A stretch of DNA of 64,000 nucleotides from JAJYIW01 sp963781665 (lineage in GTDB: Bacteria > Chloroflexota > Anaerolineae > Anaerolineales > Anaerolineaceae): assembly GCA_963781665.1 (NCBI GenBank), contig CAWAGA010000002.1, forward strand, positions 4,836,001 through 4,900,000. Reading direction: 5' to 3'. Positions 27,798 through 38,001 of this stretch are shown here, one piece after another (positions within the stretch are counted from its first letter, which is position 1; the number at the start of each line of letters is the position of its first letter). The notes under the pieces are model-generated. The model saw only the letters and a program-made list of their open reading frames with translations. It did no database searches and was not told the origin of the DNA. The translations under genes and the position numbers were made by a program.

Positions 27798-28913
27798 ATG
27801 ATCGAAGCCATCCGCCCACGTTATTTGAAAACCAACAAAACCGGCAAACAGCAAATCCTGGACGAACTGATTGCAACCACTGGCTACCATCGCAAGTATG
27901 CCATTCGAGTGTTGAAGCACCGTCCAAAACCCAAAGGGCTGAAGAAGCCTGGGCGGCAGAAAATCTATCAGGGTGAAGTGGTACAGGTCTTGGAGCAGAT
28001 CTGGGAAATCTGTGGGCGGATTTGCTCCAAACGCCTTCAACCTTTTCTACCCGAGATGGTTGCGGTCTTAGAGCGCTGCCATGAACTGAGCCTATCTGAG
28101 GAAACCAAGGGGCTGTTATTGGGGATGAGCCGGGCGACCATCGACCGCTGCCTGAAGAAAGCCCGTTTTACCCATCCCCAGCATGGGCTCTCTACCACCA
28201 AACCAGGGACTTTGCTCAAGCAGGCCATCCCGATCCGCACATTCACCCCATGGGAAGACGAGCATCCAGGTTTCCTGGAAATCGACTTGGTGGCGCATTG
28301 TGGCAATACCACCGAAGGCAGCTATCTCAATACCCTCACCGCCACTGATTTGGCCACTGGCTGGACTGAATGCCAGGCAGTAGCCAACAAGACCCAGTTG
28401 GCCGTTTCACAAGCCATCCAAAACATGCGCCAACTCCTGCCTTTCGCTCTGTTGGGGCTCGATTCAGACAATGGCAGTGAGTTTATCAACGACACTCTCT
28501 TACGCTATTGCCAGGCAGAGCAGATCACCTTTACCCGCTCGAGACCCTACCAGAAAAATGATCAGGCCCACGTCGAACAAAAAAACTGGTCGGTGGTTCG
28601 CCACACCATTGGTTATGATCGTCTGGAGACCCCTGAAGAATTGGCCTTGTTGAGCTCCATTTACACCGACCTACGGCTGTATATCAACTTCTTTCAGTCC
28701 GGGCTCAAACTGGTTGGTAAAGAGCGGATTGACGGCAAAACCGTCCGGACGTATGATCGGGCTACCACACCGTATCGCCGCGTCCTGGCCCTCAACTCTC
28801 TGGCTTTGGATGTCAAAGCCAGACTCACGGCTCAATATGTGCAACTAAACCCGGTTACCCTGCGGGCCAGCATCGACGCGAAAGTCGGCCAATTGTGGAA
28901 AATCATTCGGTAA
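27798..28913 (+). CDS. DDE transposase (integrase core)
   Basis: A 371-residue transposase. The N-terminal ~130 residues hold helix-turn-helix-like segments (ILDELIATTGYHRKYAIRVL, then MSRATIDRCLKKA). The catalytic core has FLEIDLVAHCG (first Asp), LLGLDSDNGSEFIN (second Asp) and AHVEQKN (Glu), with exactly 35 residues between the last Asp and Glu, as in the rve integrase superfamily. In-frame TGA codons lie just upstream, while MSSTQ in another frame hints that the original N-terminus was a little longer and has been shifted. Otherwise it is intact and may be active. Confidence 0.88.
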   Translation: MIEAIRPRYLKTNKTGKQQILDELIATTGYHRKYAIRVLKHRPKPKGLKKPGRQKIYQGEVVQVLEQIWEICGRICSKRLQPFLPEMVAVLERCHELSLSEETKGLLLGMSRATIDRCLKKARFTHPQHGLSTTKPGTLLKQAIPIRTFTPWEDEHPGFLEIDLVAHCGNTTEGSYLNTLTATDLATGWTECQAVANKTQLAVSQAIQNMRQLLPFALLGLDSDNGSEFINDTLLRYCQAEQITFTRSRPYQKNDQAHVEQKNWSVVRHTIGYDRLETPEELALLSSIYTDLRLYINFFQSGLKLVGKERIDGKTVRTYDRATTPYRRVLALNSLALDVKARLTAQYVQLNPVTLRASIDAKVGQLWKIIR

Positions 28914-28965
28914 CATTTCTATTTGAGGCAACGTTACCCCTAAAGTTACTTTTTAATCTGAGGCA
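28910..28965. repeat. Right end of the IS: two terminal repeat copies
   Basis: TAACATTTCTATTTGAGGCA and GTTACTTTTTAATCTGAGGC lie in the same orientation about 34 bases apart and are inverted relative to the left end. Confidence 0.65.
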
Positions 28966-29107
28966 TCACGTAAGGATTAACAAGCCTACGGTATTTTTAG
29001 TTTCTTGGGATTGGGGTAGAATAAACTTCGATATTTGGACCTGTTAAAAGAAATCCGATTGACCATAAATTGGATTAATTAAGTCTTGAAGAAAGGGATA
29101 GCTACTT

Positions 29108-29860
29108 ATGTACCAGCTAGTTTTATTACGCCATGGCGAATCAACCTGGAATAAAGAGAACAGGTTCACCGGATGGACCGATGTGGATCTTTCTGATAAG
29201 GGCGTTGAAGAGGCCAAACAGGCTGCGGTTCTGCTCACTCAAGGTGGTTACACCTTCGATATCGCCTATACATCCGTATTAAAAAGGGCAATTCGCACCC
29301 TTTGGATCGTCATGGATGGCATGGCACCTGATGTGGATTCCGGTCATCCGAACCTGGCGCTTGAACGAGCGTCATTATGGCGCCCTCCAAGGGCTCAACA
29401 AAGCTGAGACCGCCGAGAAATTCGGAAACGAACAAGTCCACCAATGGCGGCGGAGCTACGATATCCAACCGCCAGCTTTAGAAGTCTACAGATTCGCGCT
29501 TCCCTGGCCACGATCCTCGCTATAGAGACGTCCCGGCGGATGAACTTCCGTTAACCGAATGCCTCAAGGATACTGTGGATCGCTTCCTTCCTTATTGGTT
29601 CGATGTAGTGATACCTGCCATAAAATCTGGTAAACAGGTGATTATTGCTGCCCATGGCAACAGCCTGCGCGCGCTTGGTTAAACACCTGGACAATATCTC
29701 CGATGAGGAAATCCCTGATTTAAATATTCCCACTGGTGTTCCGTTGGTATACCATCTGAATGAGGCCATGAAGCCCATTGAGCATTTTTACCTGGGTAAC
29801 CAGGAAGAGATCGAAAAGGCGATGAACGCTGTAGCCAATCAGGGGAAAGCCAAGAAATAA
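29108..29860 (+). pseudogene. gpmA: 2,3-bisphosphoglycerate-dependent phosphoglycerate mutase, three frameshifts
   Basis: The glycolytic enzyme that interconverts 3- and 2-phosphoglycerate. The catalytic LLRHGESTWNKENRFTGWTD and the NERHYGALQGLNKAETAEKF segment, then RYRDVPADELPLTECLKDT and AAHGNSLRAL...KHLDNISDEEIPD, are all preserved but lie in different frames. Shifts occur near 29325, near 29485 and at 29675-29682 (an extra T in GCGCTTGGTT). Since every key residue is intact, sequence error is more likely than decay. Corrected length would be about 250 residues, normal for dPGM. Confidence 0.85.
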
Positions 29861-29897
29861 CCTGACCAATTCATAACACAGGGAGATTAGAAAAACC

Positions 29898-31951
29898 ATG
29901 CCTCAACCTCAAAAAGGATCTCTCAGAAAGATTTCTGCAGACGATCTCTATAATTTGCAGGCGATTACTTCGTGCGAGATTTCTCCGGATGGTAAATTTG
30001 TAGTCTACAGCGTCCAGTTTGTCGACAAAGAAAAGCAAAAGAAATTTGCGAATTTGTGGCTCGTTCCGTCCGACGGGGGCAAACCACGCCGCCTGACAGT
30101 CGGCGACCAGGTTGACAGCCAACCTCATTGGTCTCCAAGTGGAGATAAGGTTGCCTTCATCTCAAACCGTAAGGATGAAAAGCAGCCTCAAATCTATATT
30201 CTGCCAATGGCAGGTGGGCGATGCATATCCAATTACCAACCTTGAAGGGGAAATTGGTGCATATACCTGGTCACCTGATGGCAAGCGGCTTGCTCTCCAA
30301 TTCCGGAAAAAAGATATCGAAGTCATCGAGCGAGAAAAAGATGAACACAAAAAAGAACTTGGTATCGTTTCGAGGCGGATCAATCGTGTCTTTTTTAAGC
30401 TCGACGGATATGGCTATCTTCCCCGGGAACGCTGGCACATCTGGATCGTTGAGGCTAACTCTGGCCGAAGTCGCCAAGTGACCGATAATGTGATGGCGAT
30501 GAAGATACACCTGCCTGGTCGCCTGATAGCAAATGCCTGATTTATTGCTCTAACCGCACCCCGGACCCTGACTTCAATCCAGATGCAATCGATCTTTTCA
30601 TCTTTAATCTGAAATCTGGTAAAGAAACTAAACTCGAAACAACTTTTGGGAATAAGGGTTTTCCGGTTTTCTCGCCAGATGGCCAATGGATTGCATATTA
30701 TGGTCAGGAAGGACGAGCTGAAGGATGGCGGAATACAAACCTCTGGATCGTCTCTACCGATAACCATTCACCGGCAACCAATCTGACCAGCAGCTACGAC
30801 CTTCAAGTGGCGCGGAAACGTTAACCGACACCGTAGCGGGAGCCAGCCTGGCGCCTGTATGGTCGCTTGATAATCGCACGATCTATTTCCAGGCTTCCAT
30901 TCATGGAAATGTTATTTTAAATTCAATTGATGTTAAACTTGTAACATGGCTGCGGTCGTCGCTAATGATGGGGTCGTCGGTCATTTTAGTGTTGACCGAT
31001 CTTTATCCAGGCTAGCTTATTTCCATGGAGACATGCGCGAGCCATGCCAGGTTTGGGTGCAAGATCTGGCATAAAAGCAAGCGCTCGGCGCCTCACCAAT
31101 GTTAACGAAGAATGGTTGGCTGGCATCGACCTGGGGAGCAACTGGAACCTGCTGGTTTAAAGGACCGGATGGGAATGATTTGCAGGGATGGATCATAAAG
31201 CCCCCGGATTTCGATCCTTCAAAAAAATACCCTTCGATTTTGGAAATCCATGGCGGGCCATTATTGCAATACGGTAACCACTTTATGCACGAATTTTATT
31301 ACCTGGCTGCCCAAGGATTACGTCGTTTACTTCAGTAATCCACGCGGCGGGCGGGGTTATGGTGAAGCGCATGCCGAAGCAAACCATGCCGCCTGGGGTA
31401 GCTGTGGATTATGATGATTTAATGGCCTGGACTGAACCGGCTGCTTGAAAAAACCTTACATCGATCCCGAGCGAATTGGCGTGGCCGGCGGAGTCCTATG
31501 GCGGTTATATGACCAATTGGATAATCGGCCACACGCATCGTTTCAAAGCTGCCGTGACTATGCGCAGCGTGAGTAACCTGGTCAGCATGTGGGGCTCCAG
31601 CGACTTCAATTGGTCATTTTCAAGAGATCCTTCGGAAACAAAGCACCTTACGAGAACATTGAAACGTTATGGGAAATGTCCCCCATGAAGCACATTGGAA
31701 ATGCAACCACACCGACGCTGGTGATCCACAGCCAAAATGATCTTCGCTGTGCGATCGAACAAGACGAACAGGTCTTTGTCGCTCTGAAAAAATTAGGGGT
31801 TGAAACAGCGCTGGTTATCTTCCCGGATGAACCTCACGGCCTATCCCGCATGGGTCGCACAGACCGCCGGATCGAGCGACTCAAGAGCATTCGGGGTTGG
31901 TTCGACACATATCGCCATCCGAAACGAAGGCAGCATAACCACTTGAGTTAA
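29898..31951 (+). pseudogene. S9-family prolyl oligopeptidase-like peptidase, multiply frameshifted
   Basis: The N-terminal part (ISPDGKFVVYSVQFVDKEKQ, then WSPDGKRLALQFRKKDIEV) is the beta-propeller with WSPDG-type repeats. The C-terminal part is an alpha/beta hydrolase with the nucleophile in SYGGYMTNW and the Asp and His in HSQNDLRCAIEQDEQ and PDEPHG. The reading frame changes at least six times (near 30220, 30500, 30810, 31070, 31310 to 31490). Total length would be about 684 residues, the usual size of acylaminoacyl peptidase-type S9C enzymes, which cleave short peptides in the cytoplasm. Likely error-laden sequence, but true decay is not excluded. Confidence 0.8.
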
Positions 31952-31991
31952 GAAACTCTAGCTCATTTTTAAATAAACAAACGGCTCAATA

Positions 31992-32831
31992 GTGTATACA
32001 ACTATCGTTCCCAACTGATTTATTAGCTGACCATCTGGATGATCCTGATTGGCTGGTCGTCGATTGCCGGTTTGATCTTTCTCTCCGGCCTGGGGTATGA
32101 GAATACCAGCCAGGCGCACATCACGGCGCGTTTTTGCCGATCTCGAGAAAGACCTCTCAAGCCCGGTAACCGAAACAAGTGGGCGCCATCCGCTTCCATC
32201 GAACCAAATTTTGTTTCCAAAGCATCATCCTGGGGGATCGATAGCAGAAAGCAGGTTGTTGTTTACGATTCGAGCGGAGGAGCTTATGCTGCCCGGCTGT
32301 GGTGGATGCTTAGATATTACAGCCACCCAAGGGTTGCTGTTTTAGACGGAGGTTTCACCAAGTGGCTGGCAGAAGGGCGTCCAACTAGGGCTGGAGTTGA
32401 ACGCCCAATCGCATCCAGCTTCGAAGGCTATCCCGATCCATCGCAGGAAATAGATACTGGCGAGGTGGACCGAATTCGCCAGAACCCCTGAGTACAGGTT
32501 AATCGATGCGCGGGCACATGAACGATTTTTAGGTGAACGTGAACCGATTGACCCCATTGCTGGGCGTATACCCGGAGCGGTAAACCGCTTTCATGGCTTG
32601 AATCTGGCAAGCGATGGGACTTTCTTACCTCCGGAAATTTTAAGATCACAATTTGAACCTCTTCTGGGTGACGTTCAACCTGAAAACGCCATTGTTTACT
32701 GCGGGTCTGGGGTCACTTCGTGCCACCACATCCTGGCAATGGAAATAGCCGGATTAACAGGCGCACGCTTGTATGTGGGATCGTGGAGTGAATGGATCAG
32801 GGATCCCAGGCGCCTCCAGGCAAAAGGGTGA
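31992..32831 (+). pseudogene. Thiosulfate/3-mercaptopyruvate sulfurtransferase, frameshifted
   Basis: A tandem-rhodanese protein of about 280 residues in pieces. The N-terminal rhodanese (DWLVVDCRFD, then VVVYDSSGGAYAARLWWMLR, VAVLDGGFTKWL) and the catalytic one (IDARAHERFLGEREPIDPIA, then the active Cys in VYCGSGVTSCHH) are recognisable. Shifts lie near 32012 (an extra A in CCCAACTG), in the first 120 bases more, and near 32488. It transfers sulfane sulfur to thiol acceptors or cyanide. The active site is intact. Confidence 0.8.
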
Positions 32832-32865
32832 TTTGAACCCCAGACCTAAATTTCGACCAAACTGG

Positions 32866-33243
32866 TTTTAATTGAAAATTCGTGGATTGATGACTTGGTC
32901 CATCGCCAGGGAAATTCGGCTCGCCTTATGCCATCAGAGACTTTCTTGAAGTAATTCCGGAATTGGGCAATCTCTAGATTCGATGCCTTCCAGTCCGATG
33001 TGGCTTCGTTCCTTCCCCAAAGTCTCTGGCATCTGGCACGCTGGGAAGTCGATCGCGCAAAATCTGGCATCATCTCGCTGGTCGAAACAGTCCATGCCAG
33101 GAATTGGGTGCATTTTCTATTTTCAGGCACAATCCACACCTGACCTTTTCTATTCCGACCTGCTTGATTTCGATTTATCCGAGTTTGAGCCGAAAACGAT
33201 TCCCACCAGACACGTGATAATCAGCCGTAGACTTCAGGGTTAG
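32866..33243 (+). pseudogene. Unknown protein, fragmentary by frameshifts
   Basis: Joining three frames gives a protein-like sequence: LVLIENSWIDDLVHRQGNSA, then DAFQSDVASFLPQSLWHLAR and RNWVHFLFSGTIHT, ending DLSEFEPKTIPTRHVIISRR. It starts somewhere after 32840; the shift points are near 32978 and 33140. No family is recognised. The end overlaps the end of the opposite hydroxyacid dehydrogenase gene by about 20 bases. Confidence 0.35.
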
Positions 33244-34201
33244 CACAATATGGGAGTTTTTCACCTTTGATCCCTGCTAGCAGGTTTTCAGCAGCCATCA
33301 GCGCCATTTTCTTGCGGGTCTGGTAGCTTGCACTGGCGATGTGGGGAGTGATGATGATGTTTTCAATCTCTAAGCAAGGGGCTATCCATCGCAAGAGGTT
33401 CGGGTTCGGTTACATCGAGGGCTGCATATGCAATTATTCTGAGAATTGAACGCTCGATATAACGCATGCCCGTCGATAATAGGCCCCCGGGCGGTATTGA
33501 TAAAAAGCCCATTGGGCTTCATCAGCTTGAACTGGCGTTCTCCAAAAAGGTGTTGAGTTTCTGGTGTAAGTGGTGTATGGATCGAAATGAAATCCGAATC
33601 GGTAAGCAAGGTTTCGAATGGCGTAAACACAGCACCGGTTTGCTGTTCAGCTTGTAAATGCCGGGTAGTGTCGGTGTACAGAATCTTCATTTCAAACCCG
33701 CTGGCGCGTCTGGCTAGGGCCTGTCCGATGCGACCGAATCCTACAATCCCCAGCGTGGCACCATGAACATCGTGCCCAAGGAAGGTTAAAGGTCCCCAGG
33801 TCTTCCAGTTACCACTTCGGGTCGAACGATCGCTTTCGACCACCCGCCTGGCAGCAGCCATCATTAATGCCCAGGCAAAATCGGCTGTGGTTTCGGTCAA
33901 CACTTCAGGCGTGTGGCCAACCGGGATTCCTGCCTGGGTGGCGGCATTCAAGTCAATATTATCAACTCCGACTGCGTATTGGCTGATCACTTTTAAGCCT
34001 GGTAAGGCAGAATTGACCAGGTCTGATCGACCTGATCGGACAAAAGCGTTATAACCCCATCCATCCCACGAACCGATTCTGATAAGACCTCATAACCAGG
34101 AGGCATTTCACCAGGCCAGACCTGCACATCCACAACTTCAGCTAAAAGCTGATTCCTTCTTCTGGAATGCGGCGGGTGATGAATACCTTGGGTTTTTTCA
34201 T
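33221..34201 (-). pseudogene. D-2-hydroxyacid dehydrogenase (glyoxylate/hydroxypyruvate reductase type), frameshifted
   Basis: The central 200 residues are clear: ISQYAVGVDNIDL, the NAD(P) motif GIVGFGRIGQALARRA, and NTARGPIIDG with the substrate Arg. The N-terminus (MKKPKVFITRRIPEEGI) lies in another frame upstream, and the C-terminus (LLEIENIIITPHIASASY with the catalytic His region, ending ANPEVYG) in a third. Frame changes lie near 34145-34010 and near 33420-33390. It probably reduces hydroxypyruvate to D-glycerate or glyoxylate to glycolate. The glycerate kinase gene lies upstream in the same direction, making a glycerate-handling pair. Confidence 0.8.
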
Positions 34202-34216
34202 AGCGCTCCAGATTGA

Positions 34217-35604
34217 TTAAAAAGCGAACAGGAAAGTAAGATCGTTAACATTAGTGCCGGTAGATCCGGTCTTAATCAGATCATCGAGTCTGGCGAAGAA
34301 ATGATAGGCATTATTTTCGTTCAGGTATTTCGCGGGTTCCATCCCGGCTTCCATCGCCCGTCTCATACTTTCTCCGGTCACGACCGCGCCGGCGGCGTCT
34401 GTCGGACCGTCTTCGCCATCTGTCGCCAGGCTCACCAACACGACCTGATTAACCCTGTCAATGTTCTGATTGCGCCAAGAGCTACCTCTTGATTGCGACC
34501 ACCATGACCTTTGCCATGGACAACGACAGTGGTTTCGCCACCGGTAACCATACAAGCCGGACGCTGCAGCGGTTGGCCTGTATCAGCTATTTGGGTCAGG
34601 ATACTTCCCAGGAAGCCACCAACACACCGTGCTTCCCCTTGCAGGTAAGTCGTCAAAATCATGGCGTTCAAACCTTCTTTCTGGGCTTGGTCGCAGGCTG
34701 CTTCACAGGCCAGCTGGTTGCTGGCGATGACCAGGTTTTGAACTCGCTCCAAGCGATAATCTCCTTCCTTCAGGGTTTCAGCTAATTCACCTTTTTTGCC
34801 GGAATCTACAACCATCCTGACGAACTCGGGAATCTCGTACCAGATTCCATAATGTTTGAGTAAAACTTCAGCTTCTTCAAATGTGCTTTCATCCGCCGTT
34901 GTAGGTCCAGATGCAATTACGTCTAATGGATTACCGACGACATCTGAGAGAATTAGGACTGCAGATTGAGCGGGATAGATCATTCGAGCCAGGCCCCCAC
35001 CTTTTATCTGATCGAGATGCTTACGGATTGTATTGATTTCATTAATATTTGCACCGCAAGCTAAAAGCCTTTTGGTCACCAATTGTATATCTGATAGCCT
35101 GATGCCCTCGCAAGGCTGGGTTAATAATGCTGAGCCTCCTCCCGAAATTAATCCAATCACCAGATCTGTTTCATCCAAATTAGTCAATAATCCGATAAGC
35201 TGCTTCGTACTTGAGATGCCGCTCTCATCGGGAATTGGATGGCTTCCGGACAATCTTTGAATTTTGGACGGTCTCCCATCACTGACATCAAGCGCTTTAT
35301 ATTGGTCAAATCCTGCTTTGGAAATAATAATCCCTGCCTCGAGATAATCTTCAAGTAGTGGTTCGAGAGCAGCTGCCATCGTCAAGCTGGCCTTACCAGC
35401 GCCCACGACAAAAACTCGGCGAAGTAAGTTCAGATGGTAAGGTTTTTCGCCCACAAATAGCGTATTCCCCTCTCTACGGACATACCGGTTGACTGCGGTA
35501 GCAGGATCCACCGCTGACAGAGCTGAATCCATTATTTCGGCGATCAGCCTGCCTTGTGGCAGGCCCCTGAGGCTGTGAGTAAGGTACCTCTCCTGATCTG
35601 TCAT
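34217..35604 (-). CDS. Glycerate 2-kinase (GckA/TtuD, MOFRL), one frameshift
   Basis: About 462 residues when corrected. The DUF4147/glycerate kinase part (VFVVGAGKASLTMAAALEP, then GLISGGGSALLTQPCEGI, and VLILSDVVGNPLDVIASGPT) and the C-terminal MOFRL domain (GKGHGGRNQEVALGA, then LVSLATDGEDGPTDAAGAVV) are in two frames. One missing A near 34468 (GGCGCAATCAG instead of GGCGCAAATCAG) restores them. The enzyme phosphorylates D-glycerate to 2-phosphoglycerate, feeding the lower glycolytic pool. The start is ATG at 35604. Confidence 0.85.
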
Positions 35605-35733
35605 AGATTTATCATAGCATAGGATGAGTAACTTTCATCAATCCACCCGATTGGATGTTGACTTTTGTGGGTTTTTCATCATGATCTTTGTCATCACTCT
35701 TCTCTGGGGGTCTACCAGTCTATTAGTTTAAGG

Positions 35734-35739
35734 TATACT
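35734..35739 (+). promoter_or_regulatory. Possible -10 box of the acyl-CoA synthetase gene
   Basis: TATACT about 65 bases before the likely GTG start. No good -35 is seen. Confidence 0.3.
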
Positions 35740-35803
35740 ATATTTTTGGATGTCAGCAATTGTTTTTACCAAGATTGAATCATTGTTTTCAGGAGGATTT
35801 GAA

Positions 35804-37915
35804 GTGGATCGTGTTGCCTTAGATGGCCTTCTCAGGCCAAAATCGATCGCTATCGTCGGGGCTTCTACCCAACCCGGCAAAATTGGATATACCGTCCTTG
35901 ATAATTTACTCAAGAGCGGTTACAAAGGTAAGATTTTTCCGATCAACCCCCAGGCAAGCGAGATCCTGGGTATTAAAGTATACCCAAACGTAGAATCGGT
36001 CCCAGATGCGGTTGATGCAGCCGTATTGACCGTACCCGCAAAACTATGCGCTCAGGTAACAGAAGACTGCGGGAAGAAAGGTGTGAAAGGATTAATCATC
36101 ATCACATCAGGGTTTAGCGAAGTGGGCCGTCATGATATGGAAGAGGAACTACTTTCCATAGCTGCCAGATACAATATGCGAATTTTAGGCCCAAATATCG
36201 TCGGCATCCTCTCGAACTCAGACCAATTAAATGCTTCATTTGCTCCTTTCTTACCTTTTAAGGGTAAAGCTTCGTTGGTTTCACAAAGCGGCGCTTTGCT
36301 GATCGCCATAGATGCCTCGACTTATACTCGTAAAATCGGTTTCGATAAGCTGATTTCGATTGGCAATATGTCCGATGTAGACATAGCTGACACCATCAAT
36401 TGGTTGGATGAAGATGACAATACGACCTGCATTTCGCTTTACATCGAAGGTTTGAAAAATGGCCGGCCATTCATCGAGGCCGGTCAAAAAGCACATAAAC
36501 CAATTATTGCATTGAAATCTGGTATATCCGCTCATGGAGCCGCAGCAGCGGCTTCTCACACCGGCTCTTTGGCCGGCGCAGCCAAAGTTTACAGCGCAGC
36601 CTTTCAACAAGCAAACGTTATCCAGGCGACCGACCTGGATAACCTCTTCAATCGCACCCTGGCTTTATCACTGCAATCACCAATGACCGGCGATAATCTA
36701 TTGGTAATCACTAATGGCGGTGGAGTCGGCGTTCTGGCGACCGATGCTGCTGAAAAATATGGCGTTCCTCTCCACTTCGCTCCTCAGGATGTCCAGGTCG
36801 AATTGAAGAAACATATGCCCGACTTCGGTTCAGCCAAGAATCCGGTCGACCTGACCGGAATGGCTGGCAACGACTGGTATTACGATTCGGTTTACTATGC
36901 CTACGCTCATCCTTGGGTACATGGGTTGGTTGTGCTTTATTGTGAAACAGCAATGACCAATCCTCTCGAAATTGCCAAAGCGATCAAATCCGCCGTGGAT
37001 AAGACTGGGATTACGGACAAACCTGTCATTGTCTCTTTCGTTGGGGGCGAGAAGTCAGAAAATGCAATGCAGTGGTTAGTTGAAAATGGCATCCCAGCGT
37101 ATGGCGCGCCTGACATTGCCGTCAATGCGATTGGTGCTCTGCGCGAATATGCTCGCATGAATACCGCCGCCGAACAGACATCGGCGCCTTGCGTGGCTGT
37201 CGATGCTCCAACCGCTCGGGCTGTGATCGCGAATGCTCGCCGCGAAGGCCGCAATGCCCTGACCGAAATCGAAGCAAAACAGGTCTTCAATGCTTATGGC
37301 TTACCGGTTACAGCCACGTCACTGGCCCATTCTGAAGACGAAGCTGTAGCTCTGACTAAAGAGATCGGTTATCCGGTCGTCATGAAAATCGTCTCCCCGG
37401 AAATCCTGCACAAATCCGACGCGGGCGGCGTTAAGATAAACATCAAAGACGAGGCATCTGTCAGGGAAGCTTACCAGACAATCAACGCAAATGCCAAAGC
37501 ATACAATCCGAATGCCCACATTCATGGGATTGCAATCCAGGAAATGGCTCCATGGGGTACAGAAGTGATCCTCGGTTCGGTCAACGATCCGACATTCGGC
37601 CCCACCATGATGTTCGGTCTCGGTGGGATTTTTGTGGAAGTTCTGAAGGACGTGACATTCAGGGTTGCGCCGGTCCCTTCGACTCAGGCGTTGCGCATGC
37701 TGGATGAAATTCGCGGTGCTCCGGTGCTGGCAGGTGTGCGTGGCGAAAACCCACGTGATAAACAAGCGCTTGCAGACGTCCTTTGCCTGTATTCGTCGAT
37801 GATCCTCGATCTCGGCGATGAAATTGCCGAATCAGACGCAAATCCAGTCCTGGTATACGAAGTTGGCAAAGGTGTGAAAGTCGTCGATGCCCGCATCATT
37901 TTGAAGAAAAAGTAA
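35804..37915 (+). CDS. ADP-forming acetate/acyl-CoA ligase (NDP-forming, fused subunits)
   Basis: A 703-residue protein from the GTG at 35804, which has AGGAGG eight bases upstream. Domains in order: CoA-binding (LLRPKSIAIVGASTQPGKIG), succinyl-CoA-ligase-like (SLVSQSGALL), the phospho-His loop (AASHTGSLAGA), and a C-terminal ATP-grasp (KIVSPEILHKSDAGGVKI, GLGGIFVEVLKDV, ESDANPVLVY). It converts acyl-CoA, ADP and phosphate to acid, CoA and ATP, conserving energy in fermentation of sugars or amino acids, or runs in reverse. An upstream in-frame start at 35750 is less likely. Confidence 0.93.
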   Translation: MDRVALDGLLRPKSIAIVGASTQPGKIGYTVLDNLLKSGYKGKIFPINPQASEILGIKVYPNVESVPDAVDAAVLTVPAKLCAQVTEDCGKKGVKGLIIITSGFSEVGRHDMEEELLSIAARYNMRILGPNIVGILSNSDQLNASFAPFLPFKGKASLVSQSGALLIAIDASTYTRKIGFDKLISIGNMSDVDIADTINWLDEDDNTTCISLYIEGLKNGRPFIEAGQKAHKPIIALKSGISAHGAAAAASHTGSLAGAAKVYSAAFQQANVIQATDLDNLFNRTLALSLQSPMTGDNLLVITNGGGVGVLATDAAEKYGVPLHFAPQDVQVELKKHMPDFGSAKNPVDLTGMAGNDWYYDSVYYAYAHPWVHGLVVLYCETAMTNPLEIAKAIKSAVDKTGITDKPVIVSFVGGEKSENAMQWLVENGIPAYGAPDIAVNAIGALREYARMNTAAEQTSAPCVAVDAPTARAVIANARREGRNALTEIEAKQVFNAYGLPVTATSLAHSEDEAVALTKEIGYPVVMKIVSPEILHKSDAGGVKINIKDEASVREAYQTINANAKAYNPNAHIHGIAIQEMAPWGTEVILGSVNDPTFGPTMMFGLGGIFVEVLKDVTFRVAPVPSTQALRMLDEIRGAPVLAGVRGENPRDKQALADVLCLYSSMILDLGDEIAESDANPVLVYEVGKGVKVVDARIILKKK

Positions 37916-37941
37916 CCAGAAACAAGATTCCTGGTAGAATA

Positions 37942-37980
37942 AATAATGGTCAGGAGATGTGTTCGTGCCTGACCATTATT
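37942..37980. terminator. Strong hairpin between the acyl-CoA ligase and GyrA-CTD genes
   Basis: AATAATGGTCAGG (37942-37954) pairs perfectly with CCTGACCATTATT (37968-37980), followed by TTT, and preceded by A-rich sequence. It probably terminates the upstream gene. It ends only five bases before the AGGAGG of the next gene, so it may also act as an attenuator. Confidence 0.75.
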
Positions 37981-38001
37981 TTTAGGAGGACATAGGTATT
38001 A

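Larger units (their letters stand above)
27680..28965 (+). mobile_element. Insertion sequence with doubled terminal repeats
   Basis: One transposase gene flanked by imperfect inverted repeats: outer left 27680-27700 (TTGCCTCAAATAAAATGTAA), inner left 27716-27735, inner right 28910-28931 and outer right 28945-28965. Each end thus has two copies of the same motif about 35 bases apart. No clear target duplication was found. The element sits between the peroxiredoxin and phosphoglycerate mutase genes and breaks neither. Confidence 0.8.

Noticed and set aside
27680..28965. Target-site duplication around the IS.
   Set aside because: No matching direct repeat was found next to either the inner or outer ends.
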